Positions 42,455-51,900 of a stretch of 64,000 nt of DNA are shown here, piece after piece (within the stretch, counting starts at the first letter, position 1; each line of letters opens with the position of its first letter). The stretch lies in NCBI GenBank assembly GCA_014378485.1, contig JACMNO010000110.1, positions 1 to 64,000 on the forward strand, given 5' to 3'. Position numbers and translations under genes: made by a program. This DNA comes from Bacteroidia bacterium. Its GTDB lineage: Bacteria; Bacteroidota; Bacteroidia; B-17B0; Aurantibacillaceae. The notes below the pieces were generated by a model, which was not told the origin of the DNA, searched no databases, and was given only the letters and a program-made list of their open reading frames with translations.

Positions 42455-43414
42455 ATGAATATTTCAGTTGTCATTCCTTTATTTAACGAAGAAGAATCTT
42501 TGCCGGAACTTCACGACTGGATCAAACGTGTGATGGATGAAAACAAGTATTCTTATGAGATTTTATTTATAGATGATGGGAGCAAAGATGGATCGTGGAA
42601 GGTTATTGAAGCGATTGCTGCAACTAACAATAATGTAAGGGCTATTAAATTCAGGCGCAATTATGGGAAATCGCCTGGTTTGCATGTTGGATTTGAAGCA
42701 GCACAAGGAGATGTAGTTATTACCATGGATGCCGATTTACAGGATTCACCTGACGAAATACCTGAATTGTACAATATGGTTATTTCCGGTAATTTTGATT
42801 TAGTAAGCGGTTGGAAACAAAAACGCTTTGATAATAAATTCACAAAAAACATACCTTCTAAATTATATAATTGGACCAACCGGAAAATTTCAGGCATTAA
42901 ATTGCATGATATGAATTGCGGTTTAAAAGCTTACCGTAAAGAAGTTGTAAAAGGAATTGAAGTGTATGGCGAAATGCATCGCTTTATCCCTGTTCTCGCT
43001 AAAAACGCTGGTTTCTCTAAAATAGGCGAAAAAGTGGTTCAGCATCAGGCTCGTAAATATGGCGTTAGTAAATTTGGCTGGGAACGTTTCATCAATGGTT
43101 TTTTAGACCTTCTAACTATTACTTTTCTTTCAAAATTTGGAAAACGCCCCATGCATTTTTTTGGGTTGATAGGAACGATGATGTTTGTAGTTGGGTTTAT
43201 TTCTGTAATGTATTTAGGAGCAGATAAATTTTACCATGCCTTTATTATTCATAAAGCTGCTCGTTTATTAACACAACGTCCTTCGTTTTATATCGCATTA
43301 ACATCGATGATGTTAGGAACAATGTTGTTTTTAGCAGGTTTTATCGGCGAACTGATTCTTAGAAATTCCCCGGATAGAAATAATTATTTACTAGAGAAAA
43401 AAATAAACCTATAA
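42455..43414 (+). CDS. GT2-family polyprenyl-phosphate glycosyltransferase (DPM1/GtrB-like)
   Basis: 319 aa. N-terminal GT-A domain: VVIPLFNEEESLPEL, IDDGSKDGSW, RRNYGKSPGLHVGFEAA, TMDADLQDSPDEIPEL (DxD), and MNCGLKAYRKEVVKGIEVYG. Two C-terminal TM helices about 235-257 and 278-300 (SFYIALTSMMLGTMLFLAGF). Enzymes of this kind move a sugar from a nucleotide to undecaprenyl or dolichyl phosphate at the inner membrane. The next gene, 15 nt downstream, encodes a membrane protein. Confidence 0.92.
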   Translation: MNISVVIPLFNEEESLPELHDWIKRVMDENKYSYEILFIDDGSKDGSWKVIEAIAATNNNVRAIKFRRNYGKSPGLHVGFEAAQGDVVITMDADLQDSPDEIPELYNMVISGNFDLVSGWKQKRFDNKFTKNIPSKLYNWTNRKISGIKLHDMNCGLKAYRKEVVKGIEVYGEMHRFIPVLAKNAGFSKIGEKVVQHQARKYGVSKFGWERFINGFLDLLTITFLSKFGKRPMHFFGLIGTMMFVVGFISVMYLGADKFYHAFIIHKAARLLTQRPSFYIALTSMMLGTMLFLAGFIGELILRNSPDRNNYLLEKKINL

Positions 43415-43429
43415 GTTTTGTAAAAAGTA

Positions 43430-44026
43430 ATGCAAGAAGAAAAACCCGGACGCAAATCTCGAATTCCTTTGTCACCGGAAGAATTGTATTACTTTAAAAA
43501 AATCAAGCAATTAAATGAGATCAAAAAAATTGAGGACTTTAAGGCAACTTTGTTTTACAAGATCATCAATCCCATCAACATAGCCCTTGCCGGTCTTTTA
43601 TCTTATTGTTTCCTTAGTATCCTTATGTTTTGCCAGTGGCAAACAACTTATATAACAAAGGCCGAATGTTCTTATGGTGCATATGATGAAGTTCGTCAAC
43701 AACGCACCATTTCTGAAATAAAAATTAACAGTACATCCGGAGAATATATTCCTGTAAAAACCCGAAACTTATTCAGAGAACCAAAGGCAAATGAAGTGCT
43801 TAATATCGGCAGAGATTTTATTTTCCATAAAATACTAAAAGTCCGCTTAAAATATGATGACAGAACTTTCTGGCATATTTTTACTTATCCGATATTCACT
43901 ATTTGCAGTTTTGCGCTTGGTCTAGGCCTTTTTATTTACAAGGTCAACAAGCATTTAAGTGTTGACGGACTATTAACTGTTTTCGCGTTATTTTTGCTGG
44001 CAGCGGCGTATTTTATCCTAATATAG
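43430..44026 (+). CDS. Hypothetical membrane protein after GT2
   Basis: 198 aa: a basic N-terminal cytoplasmic part (PGRKSRIPLSPEELYYFKKI), TM1 about 50-70 (NIALAGLLSYCFLSILMFCQ), a loop of about 80 residues, and two C-terminal TM helices (FTICSFALGLGLFIYK, LLTVFALFLLAAAYFILI). No family recognised. Its 3' end overlaps the convergent MATE gene by 14 bp. Likely co-transcribed with the GT2 gene. Confidence 0.65.
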   Translation: MQEEKPGRKSRIPLSPEELYYFKKIKQLNEIKKIEDFKATLFYKIINPINIALAGLLSYCFLSILMFCQWQTTYITKAECSYGAYDEVRQQRTISEIKINSTSGEYIPVKTRNLFREPKANEVLNIGRDFIFHKILKVRLKYDDRTFWHIFTYPIFTICSFALGLGLFIYKVNKHLSVDGLLTVFALFLLAAAYFILI

Positions 44027-45368
44027 TTTTTAATCGTATCAAATTTCTGATTCTTATCGTTAAAGCAACAGCTACGAAAGCAAGTCCAACACTGAGGGCC
44101 AGCCATACACCGTATACGCCATAGCCCATAGGAAAAGCAAATAGGTAACACAGTGGTAAAGAAATAACCCAGTAACCGATAAAAGCAATGTAGGTTGGAT
44201 ATTTGTAGTCTTCCAGGCCTCTTAATGCTCCAATTGCTACAACCTGGGTGCCATCAAATAGCTGGAATAAGGCGGCAAACAATAAAAGCCTTGAAGCAAT
44301 CAATATAATTTCACTGTCATTACTGAAAATATGGGGCAATATAGTATTCAGGCAAACAAATAATAAAGCCATCACGCCCATTGTTACAATAACGGATTTG
44401 AAAGAAGTTTTAATAGCAACTTTTAAATTTGAAAGATCATTCATTGCGTAATAATTACCCACGCGAATAGTGGTGGCGCTTCCAATGCCGCTGGCAAACA
44501 TATAGGTAAATGCCGCCATGCTTAATGCAATTCCGTGGGCGTCAATTTCTTCCTTTCCAAATACACCGGCCACTAAACCTGCGATTGCAAATGCAGCAAC
44601 TTCAAAGGTAAATTGGAGTGCCGATGCCAGTCCGGATTTTAATAAGGTCCAAAAGTGCAGAGCATTTAATTTTACTTCACCATAATACTTGGCAAACGAA
44701 TTCACGGATCGGTGATTAAAAATAAAAATTACAAAACCAACACCCATAAAAACTCGGGAGATAAAGGTAGCCCAGCAAGCACCCATGTAACCCATTTCGG
44801 GCAAACCGGCCTTTCCGTAAATCAGCATATAATTTAAAATAATATTCATAATGTTTCCTAAAACACTAAAATACATGGCTGCTTTGGTATTGCTTAAGCC
44901 TTCGGTGTATTGTTTACACACAAAAAATAAGGCAACGGGGATAATAGAAAAAATAAGTACATCAAAAAACGGAATGGCTAATTGTACCACGTCCTTTGGT
45001 TGCCGCATGTAGCCTAATAAAGGGGATGAAAAAAACAAAATAATGAATAGTAAAACAGCCACGATCATATTGATAAAAAAAGCATTTTTTAATAGTGCCG
45101 CTTTTTCTTTTTCATTCCTGTTAACATGTGCGTCAGTGATAGCAGGAGTTAACACATAACTCATCCCGATGCTAAATACTAATAAAATAATAAATAAGTT
45201 ATTGGAAAGAATTCCTGCCGCCTGTTCTGTCTTACCTAATTTTCCTAAAAAAATATTATCCACCATACCGGTAATAATATGCCCAATCTGTGTCATGATG
45301 AGCGGAGCCGATAGGGCAATAGTTTCTTTAAGATGGGTATTTTGAACCGGGTTTTTCACAGTTGGCAA
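44013..45368 (-). CDS. MATE-family multidrug/cation exporter
   Basis: 451-aa, 12-TM antiporter. N-terminal ETIALSAPLIMTQIGHIITG and MVDNIFLGKLG, plus the mid-protein APLIYGK-like repeat AGLPEMGYMGACWATFISRV, are MATE signatures (two homologous six-TM bundles). It exports drugs or organic cations using Na+ or H+ gradients. Divergent from hpt. Confidence 0.93.
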   Translation of the reverse strand: MPTVKNPVQNTHLKETIALSAPLIMTQIGHIITGMVDNIFLGKLGKTEQAAGILSNNLFIILLVFSIGMSYVLTPAITDAHVNRNEKEKAALLKNAFFINMIVAVLLFIILFFSSPLLGYMRQPKDVVQLAIPFFDVLIFSIIPVALFFVCKQYTEGLSNTKAAMYFSVLGNIMNIILNYMLIYGKAGLPEMGYMGACWATFISRVFMGVGFVIFIFNHRSVNSFAKYYGEVKLNALHFWTLLKSGLASALQFTFEVAAFAIAGLVAGVFGKEEIDAHGIALSMAAFTYMFASGIGSATTIRVGNYYAMNDLSNLKVAIKTSFKSVIVTMGVMALLFVCLNTILPHIFSNDSEIILIASRLLLFAALFQLFDGTQVVAIGALRGLEDYKYPTYIAFIGYWVISLPLCYLFAFPMGYGVYGVWLALSVGLAFVAVALTIRIRNLIRLKTILG

Positions 45369-45461
45369 ATGTAATAGATTTTTACTTCTGATGTCTTATA
45401 AGAATGAGCCTTTTTGCCCTAAAAACAAAGAGGTAAAGACACTTTTCAATCAAATTGTTAT

Positions 45462-45469
45462 TATATTTG
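45462..45469 (+). promoter_or_regulatory. Bacteroidota -7 box (TATATTTG) of hpt
   Basis: Exact TAnnTTTG, 21 nt before the ATG at 45491. The ORF start at 45455 lies upstream of this box, which supports the later start. Confidence 0.45.
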
Positions 45470-45490
45470 TGTTTTTACAAAACTTTTCTG

Positions 45491-46030
45491 ATGCAACGTG
45501 TTACTTTAAAAGATAAAACATTTGTTCCCTACATTACTGCTGATAAAATTGCAGAGAGCGTAAGGCTAATGGCTCAAAAGATAAATACTGATCTGGCTAG
45601 TGATATGCCATTATTTTTGGTGGTACTCAATGGTTCCTTTATGTTTGCAGCAGATTTGTTGAAGGAAGTGACCATTCCCTGTGAAATCTCATTTATTAAA
45701 TTAGCATCTTATCACGGAACAAGCAGTACAGGAACCGTTACAGAAATGATAGGGTTAACCGAGGAGATTAAAGGAAGAACCATTGTTGTTGTAGAGGATA
45801 TTGTTGATACCGGAGTTACATTGGAAAAATTAATGACCTTGTTGATTAAGAAGGAAGTGAAACAGGTTAAGGTAGCTTCTTTTTTATTAAAGCCGGAAGC
45901 TTATACAAAAGCGATGGTGGTGGATTATGTGGGAATGGAAATACCGAATGAGTTTGTGGTTGGTTATGGTTTAGATTATGACGGGCTCGGAAGAAACATG
46001 AAAGAGATCTATGTTCTGGAGAAAAAATAG
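45491..46030 (+). CDS. hpt: Hypoxanthine phosphoribosyltransferase
   Basis: Purine salvage: hypoxanthine or guanine + PRPP to IMP or GMP. 179 aa from the ATG at 45491. The PRPP loop VVVEDIVDTGVTLEKL, the flexible loop YHGTSSTG and VGYGLDYDGLGRNM are diagnostic. First of a probable hpt-adk-obg-udk run on one strand. Confidence 0.95.
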   Translation: MQRVTLKDKTFVPYITADKIAESVRLMAQKINTDLASDMPLFLVVLNGSFMFAADLLKEVTIPCEISFIKLASYHGTSSTGTVTEMIGLTEEIKGRTIVVVEDIVDTGVTLEKLMTLLIKKEVKQVKVASFLLKPEAYTKAMVVDYVGMEIPNEFVVGYGLDYDGLGRNMKEIYVLEKK

Positions 46031-46079
46031 TTTGAATAATTAAAAGCAGAAAGTAATAACACAATAAAAAACATCTATT

Positions 46080-47384
46080 ATGAGCAACATGTTAAACATC
46101 GTTTTATTTGGGCCTCCGGGTGCCGGCAAAGGCACTCAATCTGAAAAACTGATAGACAAATATGGCTTGGTGCATTTATCAACTGGCGATATCCTGAGAA
46201 ACGAAATTGCAAGAGGTACTACTCTTGGTTTGGAAGCAAAACAAATCATGGACCGTGGTGAATTAGTAAGTGATGATATTGTAATCGGAATGATTGAATC
46301 CCGATTGGATTTGAACCCTAACGCCAATGGTTTTATTTTTGATGGCTTTCCCCGAACCCAAACACAGGCGGTGGCATTGGATGATTTGTTGCAAAAGAAA
46401 GGCACTGCCATTAGTGCCATGTTAGCTTTAGAAGTTGATAATGATGAATTAGCGAAGCGTTTATTATTGCGCGGAAAAGAATCAGGCAGAGCTGACGACC
46501 AAAATGAAGAGATTATCCGTAACCGAGTGAATGAATACAATAATAAAACATTACCACTAAAAAATTATTATTCAGAGCAATCTAAGTTTCATTCTATTAA
46601 TGGCATTGGCACTATTGAATCAATCTTCCATCAATTAACAGAGCGCATTATTTTTGTGCTGGCTGAAATTGAATTGACTATGCTGGAGAATGATATTGAG
46701 CATTTAGATCTGACGATTAATGACTTTGAAGTTGCTACAGAAATTTCTGAAGAGCTGAAACAGGATATTGAAGAAGTTCGAAAAAGTAATAAAACAGAAA
46801 AGAAACCTGAAAAAGGAATCATTGCCAAGATCAAAGAAACAGTAAGTCATTTTTTTCATTTAGATAAAAACGAAAAAGCACCCGCTAAAAAAACTGTAAA
46901 AAAAGCTGAACCGAAGAAAGCAATTAAAAAGACTCTTACAAAAGTAGCTAAGAAATTTGTGCCTGCTAAAAAGGCTGTAGTGAAAAAATCAGCGCCAAAA
47001 AAAGCGGTTAAGAAAGCTCTGGTTAAAAAGACAATTAAAAAAGCTGTACCAAAAAAAGCAATAGTTAAAAAGACAGTTAAGAAAGCGGCACCTAAAAAAG
47101 CAGCAAAAAAAATTATTAAGAAAATTGCTCCAAAGAAAATAGTGAAGGCTGTATTGAAAAAGACAGCCCCTAAAAAAGCGGCTAAAAAGAGTGTAAAGAA
47201 GGCGACTCCGAAAAAAGTGGCAAAGAAAATAACTGCAAAAAAGGTAGTGAAAAAAATTGCACCTAAAAAAGTAATAAAAAAAGTGGTTACGAAGAAAAAA
47301 TCACAGGCAAGCGTGACTAAAAAAGTTGTAAAGAAGGCTGCTCCAAAAAAGTCAGCGAAAAAAGTGATTAAAAAGAAAAAATAA
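46080..47384 (+). CDS. adk: Adenylate kinase with long lysine-rich histone-H1-like C-terminal extension
   Basis: 434 aa; ordinary Adk is 190-215 aa. Residues 1-190 are a complete short-LID kinase: P-loop GPPGAGKGT (11-19), HLSTGDILR, the NMP-bind region, DGFPRTQTQA (88-97), LLLRGKESGRADDQ (LID). Residues 191-260 form an acidic helical linker. Residues about 266-434 are a nearly half-lysine tail of repeated KKAxPKKAxKK units, like the C-tail of histone H1 or bacterial HU/H1-like proteins. The reading frame is continuous with no internal stop. The tail may bind nucleic acid or nucleoid; function untested. The extension encodes A-rich DNA, with many AAAAAA runs. Confidence 0.9.
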   Translation: MSNMLNIVLFGPPGAGKGTQSEKLIDKYGLVHLSTGDILRNEIARGTTLGLEAKQIMDRGELVSDDIVIGMIESRLDLNPNANGFIFDGFPRTQTQAVALDDLLQKKGTAISAMLALEVDNDELAKRLLLRGKESGRADDQNEEIIRNRVNEYNNKTLPLKNYYSEQSKFHSINGIGTIESIFHQLTERIIFVLAEIELTMLENDIEHLDLTINDFEVATEISEELKQDIEEVRKSNKTEKKPEKGIIAKIKETVSHFFHLDKNEKAPAKKTVKKAEPKKAIKKTLTKVAKKFVPAKKAVVKKSAPKKAVKKALVKKTIKKAVPKKAIVKKTVKKAAPKKAAKKIIKKIAPKKIVKAVLKKTAPKKAAKKSVKKATPKKVAKKITAKKVVKKIAPKKVIKKVVTKKKSQASVTKKVVKKAAPKKSAKKVIKKKK

Positions 47385-47410
47385 TTTAATTAGATTTTAA
47401 ATAAAAGATT

Positions 47411-47438
47411 TATCACGCCTTGGCGTGATAAGTCTTTT
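47411..47438 (+). terminator. Terminator after adk
   Basis: Perfect stem TATCACGCC/GGCGTGATA (47411-47430) followed by AGTCTTTTGT. It could attenuate read-through into obg, which begins 28 nt later. Confidence 0.5.
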
Positions 47439-47465
47439 GTCTTTTGTCTTTAATCTAAAATAATA

Positions 47466-48470
47466 GTGGATACTAATTTTGTTGATTACGTAAGGATTTG
47501 TTGCCGAAGCGGAAAAGGTGGTAAAGGCTCTACGCATTTACACAGAGATAAGCTTACTGCATTTGGAGGGCCCGATGGTGGAGATGGAGGCAGAGGTGGG
47601 CATATTATTTTACGTGGCAATAAACAATTCTGGACGCTCATCCATTTGAAATACCGTAAGCATATTATTGCAAAAAGTGGCGGTGATGGTGGATCTTCAC
47701 ATAAATCCGGAAAAGAAGGAGAAGATGAAATTTTAGATGTGCCATTAGGTACTATTGCCCGTGATTTGGAAACAGGTGAATTTTTATTTGAAATAACAGA
47801 AGAAGGACAAGAAGTTATTTTATTACCGGGTGGAATGGGCGGAAGAGGCAATGCTCATTTTAAATCACCAACCAATCAAACACCACGTTACTCACAACCA
47901 GGTGTAGATGGCATGGAAGAATGGAAAGTTTTGGAATTAAAAGTTTTGGCTGATGTTGGTTTGGTAGGATTCCCTAATGCCGGAAAATCAACTTTGCTAT
48001 CTGTTGTATCTGCCGCTAAACCGGAGATTGCTAACTACCCTTTTACCACCTTAACTCCTAATTTAGGAATTGTACCTTACCGTGATTACAAAAGTTTTGT
48101 GATGGCAGATATTCCGGGTATCATTGAAGGAGCCAGTGAAGGAAAAGGATTAGGTGTTCGCTTCTTAAGACACATCGAACGTAATTCAAGCTTATTATTT
48201 ATGATTAGCTGCCAGAGTGATAATATTTATGAGGAATACAAAATTCTATTAAACGAATTAAAACAATACAATCCTGAATTGTTGGATAAGCAGCGAATTT
48301 TAGCCATTACAAAATGTGACACCATTGATGAGGAACTGATTGAAGAATTGGAAAAGGATTTGAAAAAGCGCATGAAGGGCAAATTCAAAATTCCTTACAT
48401 TTTTATTTCAGCACAATCCGGTTTCAATATCCAGGAATTAAAGGATATGTTATGGGAACAGTTGAATTAA
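47466..48470 (+). CDS. obgE: Obg-family GTPase (CgtA)
   Basis: 334-aa ribosome-associated GTPase. N-terminal glycine-rich Obg fold ([31 protein letters not shown]), then the G domain with [11 protein letters not shown] (G1), TTLTPNLG (switch), DIPGIIEGA (G3) and TKCD (G4). GTG start at 47466 ([10 protein letters not shown]). Needed for 50S maturation and stress response in other bacteria. Confidence 0.96.
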   Translation: MDTNFVDYVRICCRSGKGGKGSTHLHRDKLTAFGGPDGGDGGRGGHIILRGNKQFWTLIHLKYRKHIIAKSGGDGGSSHKSGKEGEDEILDVPLGTIARDLETGEFLFEITEEGQEVILLPGGMGGRGNAHFKSPTNQTPRYSQPGVDGMEEWKVLELKVLADVGLVGFPNAGKSTLLSVVSAAKPEIANYPFTTLTPNLGIVPYRDYKSFVMADIPGIIEGASEGKGLGVRFLRHIERNSSLLFMISCQSDNIYEEYKILLNELKQYNPELLDKQRILAITKCDTIDEELIEELEKDLKKRMKGKFKIPYIFISAQSGFNIQELKDMLWEQLN

Positions 48471-48494
48471 GTTAAAATAATTTGTAAATCTACT

Positions 48495-49139
48495 ATGTTA
48501 ATCATTGGTATATGCGGAGGAACAGGTTCAGGGAAGACAACCGTTGTTAATAAAATACTGGAAATACTTCCTTCCGATCATGTGGTGATTCTTTCGCAAG
48601 ATTCATATTATAAAGATAATTCTCATATCTCGCCTGAGGAACGCAAATCAATTAATTTTGATCATCCGAATTCTATTGAATTTGATTTACTTTTTAATCA
48701 TATCAATGAATTGAAACAAGGTAACAGTATCCGAAAACCAATTTATTCCTACATCACCTGTACCAGGGATTCAGGTACTATTTCTGTTCAAAGCAAAGAA
48801 GTCATCCTGATAGAAGGAATTCTTTTATTTTCAGATGAAAGGATCCGGAATATTTGCAATGTTAAAGTTTTTGTAGATGCTCCTGCTGATGAGCGTCTGT
48901 TGCGTGTAATAAGACGTGACCACATCGAACGCGGACGAACAGTAGAACAGACACTGGCAAGATACATAGAAACTGTAAAGCCGATGCACGAGCAGTTTAT
49001 TGAGCCTACCAAACGATTTGCGGACCTAATTGTTCCTTTAGGCGGACAAAACACCGTAGCTATTAATATACTGGCATCAACTATCCGGCAGAAACTGGGT
49101 TTAAAGAAAGAACAGGATATTAATTCGATTTTTCACTAA
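48495..49139 (+). CDS. udk: Uridine kinase
   Basis: 214 aa. P-loop GGTGSGKTTVVNKI at the N-terminus, SQDSYYKDNS, FDHPNSIEFDLL, and RRDHIERGRTVEQTLARY are uridine/cytidine kinase signatures. It phosphorylates uridine and cytidine in pyrimidine salvage. Follows obg by 24 nt. Confidence 0.94.
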   Translation: MLIIGICGGTGSGKTTVVNKILEILPSDHVVILSQDSYYKDNSHISPEERKSINFDHPNSIEFDLLFNHINELKQGNSIRKPIYSYITCTRDSGTISVQSKEVILIEGILLFSDERIRNICNVKVFVDAPADERLLRVIRRDHIERGRTVEQTLARYIETVKPMHEQFIEPTKRFADLIVPLGGQNTVAINILASTIRQKLGLKKEQDINSIFH

Positions 49140-49210
49140 TGTTTTGATGGCCAATACAACCCGGTGGATGTTATGAGCTGGATTGATTTTCTGCCAGCGA
49201 TAAAGTATCG

Positions 49211-49846
49211 TTACTCTAACACAATTTTTTTAGCACGAATAGTTTGTCCATCATAAACATTTATAAAATAAATGCCACTTGATTGATCACTTATATCAAT
49301 GTCGGACAGTGTATTTGGAATTGAGGATTGATAAATTCTTTCTCCTTGAACATTATAAATTTCAATTTTAGAATTTTTAGTAATATTTGAATTGTCAATT
49401 GAGAATTGAAACTGACCGTTTGAAGGATTTGGATAAACAGAAATATTTGTCTGCGATTGATTTTCCATAATACCTGTTGAAGATTGAACGACAATACTGC
49501 CATTCATATTAAATGCAGCATGAGGAGTACATTCAAAATTGTAAACACCTAATACCTGCGGAATATATTGGAAGAAAGTATCAGCAGGGGCATTCCAAAT
49601 TTGATCAAAGGCCATTGCGCCTGCCGGAATTAGCGTAGATGTAATGGTATGCGCCATCATTGGCATGTCTAACGGACGCCACTGTACAGTATCGCCTAGT
49701 TGAATTATTAAAGGAGTTGTATTCAGGTTCTGAAAGGTATTGTCTACGAATTGATAATACCCGCTCCAAACTCTAATTACATGAATGGTTGCATTGCTTG
49801 GATTAAAACATAAAATCCAAAGAAGAGTAAAGATTAATTTTTTCAT
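49211..49846 (-). CDS. Secreted cupredoxin with T9SS type A sorting domain
   Basis: 211 aa. Signal peptide (LIFTLLWILCFNPSNA); plastocyanin-like domain about 20-125 with copper-ligand-like residues: His in MMAHTITS and Cys-His-Met in FECTPHAAFNM. Then a T9SS C-terminal sorting domain about 135-211 (ISVYPNPSNGQFQFSIDNS, ERIYQSSIPN, SSGIYFINVYDGQTIRAKKI). Exported by Sec, then the type IX system, and attached to or released from the cell surface. Might serve electron transfer or copper handling outside the cell. Confidence 0.87.
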   Translation of the reverse strand: MKKLIFTLLWILCFNPSNATIHVIRVWSGYYQFVDNTFQNLNTTPLIIQLGDTVQWRPLDMPMMAHTITSTLIPAGAMAFDQIWNAPADTFFQYIPQVLGVYNFECTPHAAFNMNGSIVVQSSTGIMENQSQTNISVYPNPSNGQFQFSIDNSNITKNSKIEIYNVQGERIYQSSIPNTLSDIDISDQSSGIYFINVYDGQTIRAKKIVLE

Positions 49847-50177
49847 TGTCGATTTTTTTTATTTTTCACTCGTATGGCTTTTCAGAACACGCCCCGTTTT
49901 TGATGGTCTCTGGTCTCCATATAATTTTGGTCATTTTAATAAAACTTACTTATAACTTTTCCAACAGCCATTAGCGCGGTTTCAAACGTTTTCTCCAAAT
50001 AGCTGCTGTCAAAGCTAAATGTTTAACGGACATTTGCAAAGTAAAATAATGGTCTTTCGCAAAACGAGTGCTTTTGTAAAACGCTTATTTTTCTGCTCGC
50101 ATCTTTGTTAGCAGATGATATGTCATGTGCTTATTTATTTTTGTCGTGCTCTCTACCGAGTGAGTAACTGTAACATA
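49847..50177. other. Intergenic stretch, no gene seen
   Basis: 331 bp between the cupredoxin gene start and the end of the phosphatase gene. It has no ORF of note and no clear terminator hairpin; the AAAACG(AG)TGC-type imperfect repeat near 50062-50085 is weak. Confidence 0.4.
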
Positions 50178-51728
50178 CTACAAGCGTATGCCAATAACTA
50201 AAATGTCGTCAACTTGTTCCGTATTTTCTTTCCAATTTTCTATAAAATTGTCTAAGTGTTGTTCTTGTTCTTGCATTGTCTTGTGTTGGATTTCAAGTAA
50301 AATCTCCTTGAATTTTTTTGTCATAAGCTTTTTTCCACTCTTTCCACTGAATGAGTCTGCATAGCCGTCTGTTGCTAAATAAAAAGTGTCCCCTTTCTGT
50401 AATTTTATTTCGTGCTTGGCAAAGACTTTGTTTTCAGTTGTGAAACCTCCAATTCCTTGTTTAGTTGCTTTAATTTCTTCAACTGTGGTCTGTCCATTTC
50501 TAATAATCCATAAAGGTCTATTCGCACCTGCAAATTTAACGATGTGGTTCATCGTGTCTATATGACAAAGTGCTATATCCATCCCATCTCTCGTCGATTC
50601 GGCACTATCAGATTGTTTTAGTGAGGTTTTTATTCCTTTATTAACTTGTTTTAAAATTTCAGAGACATCCGTACTGTGCGCTAAAGCGTCATCTAACTTT
50701 TCAAGACCAATCATGCTCATAAGAGCTCCTGATACGCCATGCCCTGTGCAATCAGCAGCGGCAATGAAAATGCCTTTATCAGTTGAAGCGAAGTAATAAA
50801 AATCACCGCTTACTATATCTTTTGGTTTGAATAAAACAAAGCAATTAGGCAGTGCTGCATAAATTTCTTTTTTCTGAGGAAGTTTAGCTTGTTGAATTCT
50901 CTTAGCATAATTAATACTGTCAGTTATGTCTTTATTTTTATTTCTAATAATTTCTTCTGAAAGTTTTCGCTCGGTAACATCCGAATCAATTATAATAATA
51001 TTTGTAACAAATTCATTTTCATCTAAAATCGGAGAAATCGTAGAAAACTCCCAAACTTCATCAAGAACGTTTTTATTCTTGGATTCGTAGGTTAATGAGA
51101 CTTTTTTTGTAATTACTTCATTAAAAATAGTTGCAATATTAGGATTATTACTTATTGATAAAATATTGGCTGTGCCTTTTTTTAGTATGAGCTCCTGCAA
51201 ACTCATTTTATTTAGCCGCTCAAAACTTGGACTCACCCATTCAATATTTCCTTTTGGGTCAAGAATTAAGACCACATTGTTTGTTTTTTCTGCAACGAGA
51301 GAAAGTAAATTTAGTTGTTTTCGTTGCTGTTCTATTATTATCTGAGCATTATAGTTTTCAGTTATATTTTGGCCCACACCTATCAAAGTATTATCAGGAC
51401 CTAAAGTATCTTGCCATTGAATCCAATACTTATTATCCTCCTTACTTAAGATGCTTTTAATATATGGAACTTTATCAACGGGTATAGTACCGGCTATAAT
51501 TTTTTTTATTGTTTGAATTTCCTCAATTTGTGCTGTCTTTCCGGTTCTTGTCAATTCCCACCAACCCTTTCCTAAAACCTCCGATTTATCTACTTTCAGT
51601 AATCGAAGTATTGATTGTGAGCAATACTGAATGCATCCTTTATTATCAGCCACAAGTACTAAAACGTCCAGGTTTTCTAAAATGGAATTTGCTAATTCGT
51701 TAGATTCTACTTTTTTAAAGTTTTCCAT
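50178..51728 (-). CDS. PAS-PAS-PP2C (SpoIIE-type) serine phosphatase
   Basis: 516 aa from the ATG at 51728. PAS 1 about 15-125 (LVLVADNKGCIQYCSQSILR), PAS 2 about 140-255 (VVLILDPKGNIEWVSPSFER), a short coiled linker (DITDSINYAKRIQQAKLP), and a PPM/SpoIIE phosphatase domain about 285-516 (SGDFYYFASTDKGIFIAAAD, CTGHGVSGALMSMIG, GDTFYLATDGYADSFSGKSG). The metal-binding aspartates are present. Probably a sensor-controlled phosphatase in partner-switching regulation; no anti-sigma or STAS partner is adjacent. Confidence 0.9.
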   Translation of the reverse strand: MENFKKVESNELANSILENLDVLVLVADNKGCIQYCSQSILRLLKVDKSEVLGKGWWELTRTGKTAQIEEIQTIKKIIAGTIPVDKVPYIKSILSKEDNKYWIQWQDTLGPDNTLIGVGQNITENYNAQIIIEQQRKQLNLLSLVAEKTNNVVLILDPKGNIEWVSPSFERLNKMSLQELILKKGTANILSISNNPNIATIFNEVITKKVSLTYESKNKNVLDEVWEFSTISPILDENEFVTNIIIIDSDVTERKLSEEIIRNKNKDITDSINYAKRIQQAKLPQKKEIYAALPNCFVLFKPKDIVSGDFYYFASTDKGIFIAAADCTGHGVSGALMSMIGLEKLDDALAHSTDVSEILKQVNKGIKTSLKQSDSAESTRDGMDIALCHIDTMNHIVKFAGANRPLWIIRNGQTTVEEIKATKQGIGGFTTENKVFAKHEIKLQKGDTFYLATDGYADSFSGKSGKKLMTKKFKEILLEIQHKTMQEQEQHLDNFIENWKENTEQVDDILVIGIRL

Positions 51729-51900
51729 TATCAAGCGAATTTTATATCTAAAATCATCAAAATTTTTACTTAAAATATATTATATATCAATTTATAGCAT
51801 CGTGCATAAATAAAATACAAGAAGATGTTTCCTATTCAACAAAGCTTTAGTATCAATGTTTAGCGAGTTTTTGCCTTCCTAAGGAAAATTTTAATAAAAC

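Noticed and set aside
46136-46540. 134-codon minus-strand ORF opposite adk
   Set aside because: Antisense shadow of the Adk core.
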